Assembly: GCA_030043575.1 (NCBI GenBank)
Contig: JASHXK010000613.1
Location: forward strand, 1-16,184
Reading direction: 5' to 3'
From: Terriglobales bacterium
Lineage (GTDB): Bacteria > Acidobacteriota > Terriglobia > Terriglobales > Acidobacteriaceae
Length of the DNA: 16,184 nucleotides
Both the position numbers and the translations under genes were made by a program. The notes beneath the pieces were generated by a model. That model did no database searches, had not been told where the DNA came from, and saw nothing but the letters and a program-made list of their open reading frames with translations. The stretch's first letter is position 1. Each line of letters begins with the position of its first letter. Positions 14,337 through 16,184 of the stretch are shown here, in pieces.

Positions 14337-14417
14337 CCACAATGTAGGAGCACAGGACAATCACCGGTGGTGAGATAAGCGAACAATTGAACCAGTGACG
14401 GATATGCCACATTGTGG
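14337..14417. repeat. Inverted repeat CCACAATGT/ACATTGTGG in the pdaD-lysR gap
   Basis: CCACAATGT (14337-14345) and ACATTGTGG (14409-14417) are exact reverse complements. The second copy is itself a near-palindrome (CCACA/TGTGG with one central base, 14407-14417). A hairpin TCACC/GGTGA lies between them at 14361-14373. The gap separates the 3' end of the LysR gene from the 5' end of pdaD, so this may be an operator pair for pdaD or part of LysR transcript termination. No T-tract is seen. Confidence 0.4.
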
Positions 14418-14451
14418 GATGCGAGAAGCGTAGACCAGAACTGGCACAAAA

Positions 14452-15357
14452 CTATCCGGCGTTAACCGCCGATCCCGCTGTCTTCAGCTTAACGGCGATA
14501 TCGATGAACGCCAGGGCGGCGCGGCTGAGAGCTTTGTCCTTGCGAAAGACCAGCGCCAGATCGCGCTGAATGCTGGCATCAGCCAGAGTTACGGCAGCCA
14601 GTACCTTCGCCTGCAGATCCTCCACGACATTGGAGTGGGCGATGAACCCCACGCCCACCCCCACCGCGACAAAACGCTTCAACAGCTCGCTGGAGTCCAG
14701 TTCCATGGAAATCGTCGGCTTGAGCCGTTCTTCATGGAACAGATTTTCGAGCGCGTCGCGCGTGCGGCCAACTTTGGGTAGCAAGAGAGGAAATTCCACG
14801 ACTTCCGCGATGGTCGCCTTGTCGTGGTTAGCCAGCAGATGATCGGGCGGAGTAATCACGATGAGTTCATCGCGATGGATAGGAACCACCGTCAGGCGCT
14901 TGTCATTCACGGGCAGGGAGACGATGCCGAAATCGCAGGAGTTGTCCATGATGGCTTCGAGCGTCTTGTTGTGTTCCAGGCGCTTGATGCCGACTCCCAC
15001 ATTGGGGTACTGGCGTTTGAACTCGGCGAAAACCTCGGGCAGGATGTGCAGGCAGGTGCCTTCGTTGGCGCCGACTACGATCTCACCGCGCGGCACGCGC
15101 TGCATCTCCGCCAGTGAGATGAGGACGACGCGGCGCTGCTCCAGCGTATCCTCGGCATACCGCTGGAAGACCTTACCTGCGGCAGTGAGGGAGACCTTGC
15201 CGCCACTGCGATCGAGCAGGCGTGCGCCCACTTCCTCTTCCAGCGCGCGGATTTGCGCCGAGATGGCCGGCTGAGTGCGGAAACGCCGCTCGGCAGCGCG
15301 CGAGAAGCTGCTCAGTCGCGCCACCTCCAGGAACGTCTCCAGTTGATCGAAGTCCAT
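14452..15357 (-). CDS. LysR-family transcriptional regulator
   Basis: 301 residues from the ATG at 15357 (MDFDQLETFLEVA), the normal N-terminus for the family. An in-frame TTG at 15381 has AAGGA at 6 bases and would add eight residues; the ATG has no ribosome binding site, so the TTG is possible. The winged helix-turn-helix occupies residues 1-60 (SSFSRAAERRFRTQPAISAQ, then IRALEEEVGARLLDRSGGKV). A helical linker covers 61-88 and a periplasmic-binding-like effector domain runs from about 89 (GEIVVGANEGTC) to the end, including CDFGIVSLPV and VAVGVGVGFIAHS. The layout resembles the CysB/CbbR-type group. Such proteins often control a divergent neighbour; here that is nagA, 123 bases away, but no clear T-N11-A palindrome was identified, so the target is open. 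Confidence 0.94.
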   Translation of the reverse strand: MDFDQLETFLEVARLSSFSRAAERRFRTQPAISAQIRALEEEVGARLLDRSGGKVSLTAAGKVFQRYAEDTLEQRRVVLISLAEMQRVPRGEIVVGANEGTCLHILPEVFAEFKRQYPNVGVGIKRLEHNKTLEAIMDNSCDFGIVSLPVNDKRLTVVPIHRDELIVITPPDHLLANHDKATIAEVVEFPLLLPKVGRTRDALENLFHEERLKPTISMELDSSELLKRFVAVGVGVGFIAHSNVVEDLQAKVLAAVTLADASIQRDLALVFRKDKALSRAALAFIDIAVKLKTAGSAVNAG

Positions 15358-15360
15358 AAG

Positions 15361-15382
15361 CCAGCAATTAACGGCCAGCAAT
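15361..15382. repeat. Direct repeat CCAGCAAT overlapping the lysR start region
   Basis: CCAGCAAT occurs at 15361-15368 and 15375-15382 with a 14-base period, directly against the lysR ATG. The copies occupy the place where a ribosome binding site would be expected. They may be short repeat sequence or half-sites of an autoregulatory operator. Confidence 0.3.
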
Positions 15383-15427
15383 CAGCGTCCTTGCTATCGC
15401 CCTTACTAGAGCATGTTTCGCCGAGAT

Positions 15428-15453
15428 TGTCATCCCGCGAGGACTAGAATTCC
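15428..15453 (+). repeat. TGTCATCCCG interspersed repeat unit
   Basis: TGTCATCCCGCGAGGACTAG starts at 15428 and parallels TGTCATCCCGAGGAGGACTT starting at 7625 in the MITE-like element. Both are followed by a TCC that closes, or once closed, a small GGACT/AGTCC hairpin. Here the hairpin has decayed. It lies in the 123-base gap between lysR and nagA. Confidence 0.45.
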
Positions 15454-15480
15454 CTTGGCCGGAAATCCTGGCGGTGAGAC

Positions 15481-16184
15481 CTGACCCTCGTCCTCACAGC
15501 TCGGCAATTGCTCACGCCGCTGGAGCGGATCGAGGACGCTGCCCTCATCATCGAAGACGGCATTATCTCTGCCGTCACTAAACGAAAAGACTTTACGGTT
15601 TCTGCGAACGCACGAGTGACCGATTTTGGCGATGCAATTCTCACCCCTGGTCTGATCGACATCCACATCCACGGCGCAGCCGGGTACGACGTGATGAGCG
15701 CGTCCGAGGAAGGAGTGGCCGCGATCGAGCGGCTGATGGTGCGTCACGGCGTCACCAGCTATTGCCCGACGACGGTGACTGCGCCTATAGATCCAACCTT
15801 ACTTGCTCTGGAAGCGCTGACTGTGGCTGCGAAAGCAGGTCGTCAAAAGGGCGATCGCGCACGCCCACTGGGAATCCATCTCGAAGGGCCGTTCCTCAGC
15901 CATGCCCGCCGCGGCGTGCATTCGCCACTTTATCTGCAACGAGCCTCGCAGCATATCTTCGATCGAATGTGGGAGGCAGCCGGCGGTCAGGTCTCCATGC
16001 TGACGATAGCACCCGAACTGGCGGGGGCGTTGGAACTGATCCGTGATGCGGCGGCCCGCGGCATCTGTGTCAGCATCGGGCACTCGAACGCCACCTTGGA
16101 GCAGGCGGTTGCCGGTGTCTGCGCCGGCGCGCGGCACGCCACGCACACCTTCAACGCAATGCGCCGCCTGGATCATCGCGATGC
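15481..16184 (+). CDS. nagA: N-acetylglucosamine-6-phosphate deacetylase, 5' part (runs off right edge); probable CTG start
   Basis: At least 234 codons are open to the window end. The translation starts LTLVLTARQLLTPLERIEDA and shows the family motifs. LTPGLIDIHIHGAAGYDV carries the first metal-binding His pair. HGVTSYCPTT, LGIHLEGPFL (metal Glu) and SIGHSNA (His) follow, then HATHTFNAM (His). NagA is a cytoplasmic amidohydrolase that removes acetate from GlcNAc-6-phosphate in amino-sugar and cell-wall recycling. An in-frame TGA at 15475-15477 sets the upstream limit. No ATG or GTG lies between it and the conserved N-terminal strand. CTG at 15481 with GGTGA three bases before it is the best start. 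TTG at 15508 would lose nine residues of the first strand, and an upstream frameshift is also possible. The catalytic motifs seen are intact. Confidence 0.93.
   Translation, partial: MTLVLTARQLLTPLERIEDAALIIEDGIISAVTKRKDFTVSANARVTDFGDAILTPGLIDIHIHGAAGYDVMSASEEGVAAIERLMVRHGVTSYCPTTVTAPIDPTLLALEALTVAAKAGRQKGDRARPLGIHLEGPFLSHARRGVHSPLYLQRASQHIFDRMWEAAGGQVSMLTIAPELAGALELIRDAAARGICVSIGHSNATLEQAVAGVCAGARHATHTFNAMRRLDHRD

Noticed and set aside
14160..14360. 66-codon minus-strand frame MSCAPTLWYSS.. in the A+T-rich gap
   Set aside because: No ribosome binding site or homology signal; it overlaps the pdaD start and its promoter region, so it is probably chance.

Overview
The window looks like chromosomal DNA of an acidobacterium (Acidobacteriota, probably class Terriglobia). 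This is inferred from the gene families: a DUF1800/DUF1501 pair, secreted M16 peptidase pair, stand-alone TPR-secretin and a small secreted GCLSGS-type protein. High G+C coding sequence and short palindromic intergenic repeats of a style I associate with this phylum point the same way. No rRNA, tRNA, CRISPR array, phage gene or intact insertion sequence is visible.

Layout. Positions 1-1198 (minus) hold a SurA/PpiC-like periplasmic protein overlapping the start of a second exported protein that runs off the left edge. Positions 1199-1705 are non-coding: a hairpin, a direct repeat, then a composite REP-like element. Positions 1706-5258 (minus) hold a DUF1800 gene followed by a Tat-exported DUF1501 gene. 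Divergent from them, 5463-7490 (plus) encodes an outer-membrane secretin with an N-terminal TPR region. A MITE-like element (7549-7684) follows. Then come two translationally coupled M16 peptidase genes (7828-11027); one carries the zinc site and the other the substrate-side Arg/Tyr signature, so they probably form a heterodimer.

Positions 11067-12428 hold a VapBC toxin-antitoxin pair with a candidate promoter and palindromic operator, overlapped by a HAD hydrolase gene. Next are a small exported protein (12548-13045), a solitary nuoI (13176-13631), a convergent pyruvoyl-dependent arginine decarboxylase (13639-14196, minus), a LysR regulator (14452-15357, minus), and the first two thirds of nagA (15481 to the right edge), which appears to begin with CTG.

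Most genes are ordinary families in loose association. Much of the first 11 kb concerns the cell envelope: export, folding, secretin and periplasmic proteolysis. The least explained material is the repeats. At least four hairpins have unrelated arms but the same CTTYAG centre. A 136-bp element has 13-bp terminal inverted repeats. A repeat copy also lies in frame inside the second M16 gene, between a strong ribosome binding site and the signal peptide. I found no convincing wholly new multi-gene system; the DUF1800/DUF1501/secretin neighbourhood is the best functional candidate.
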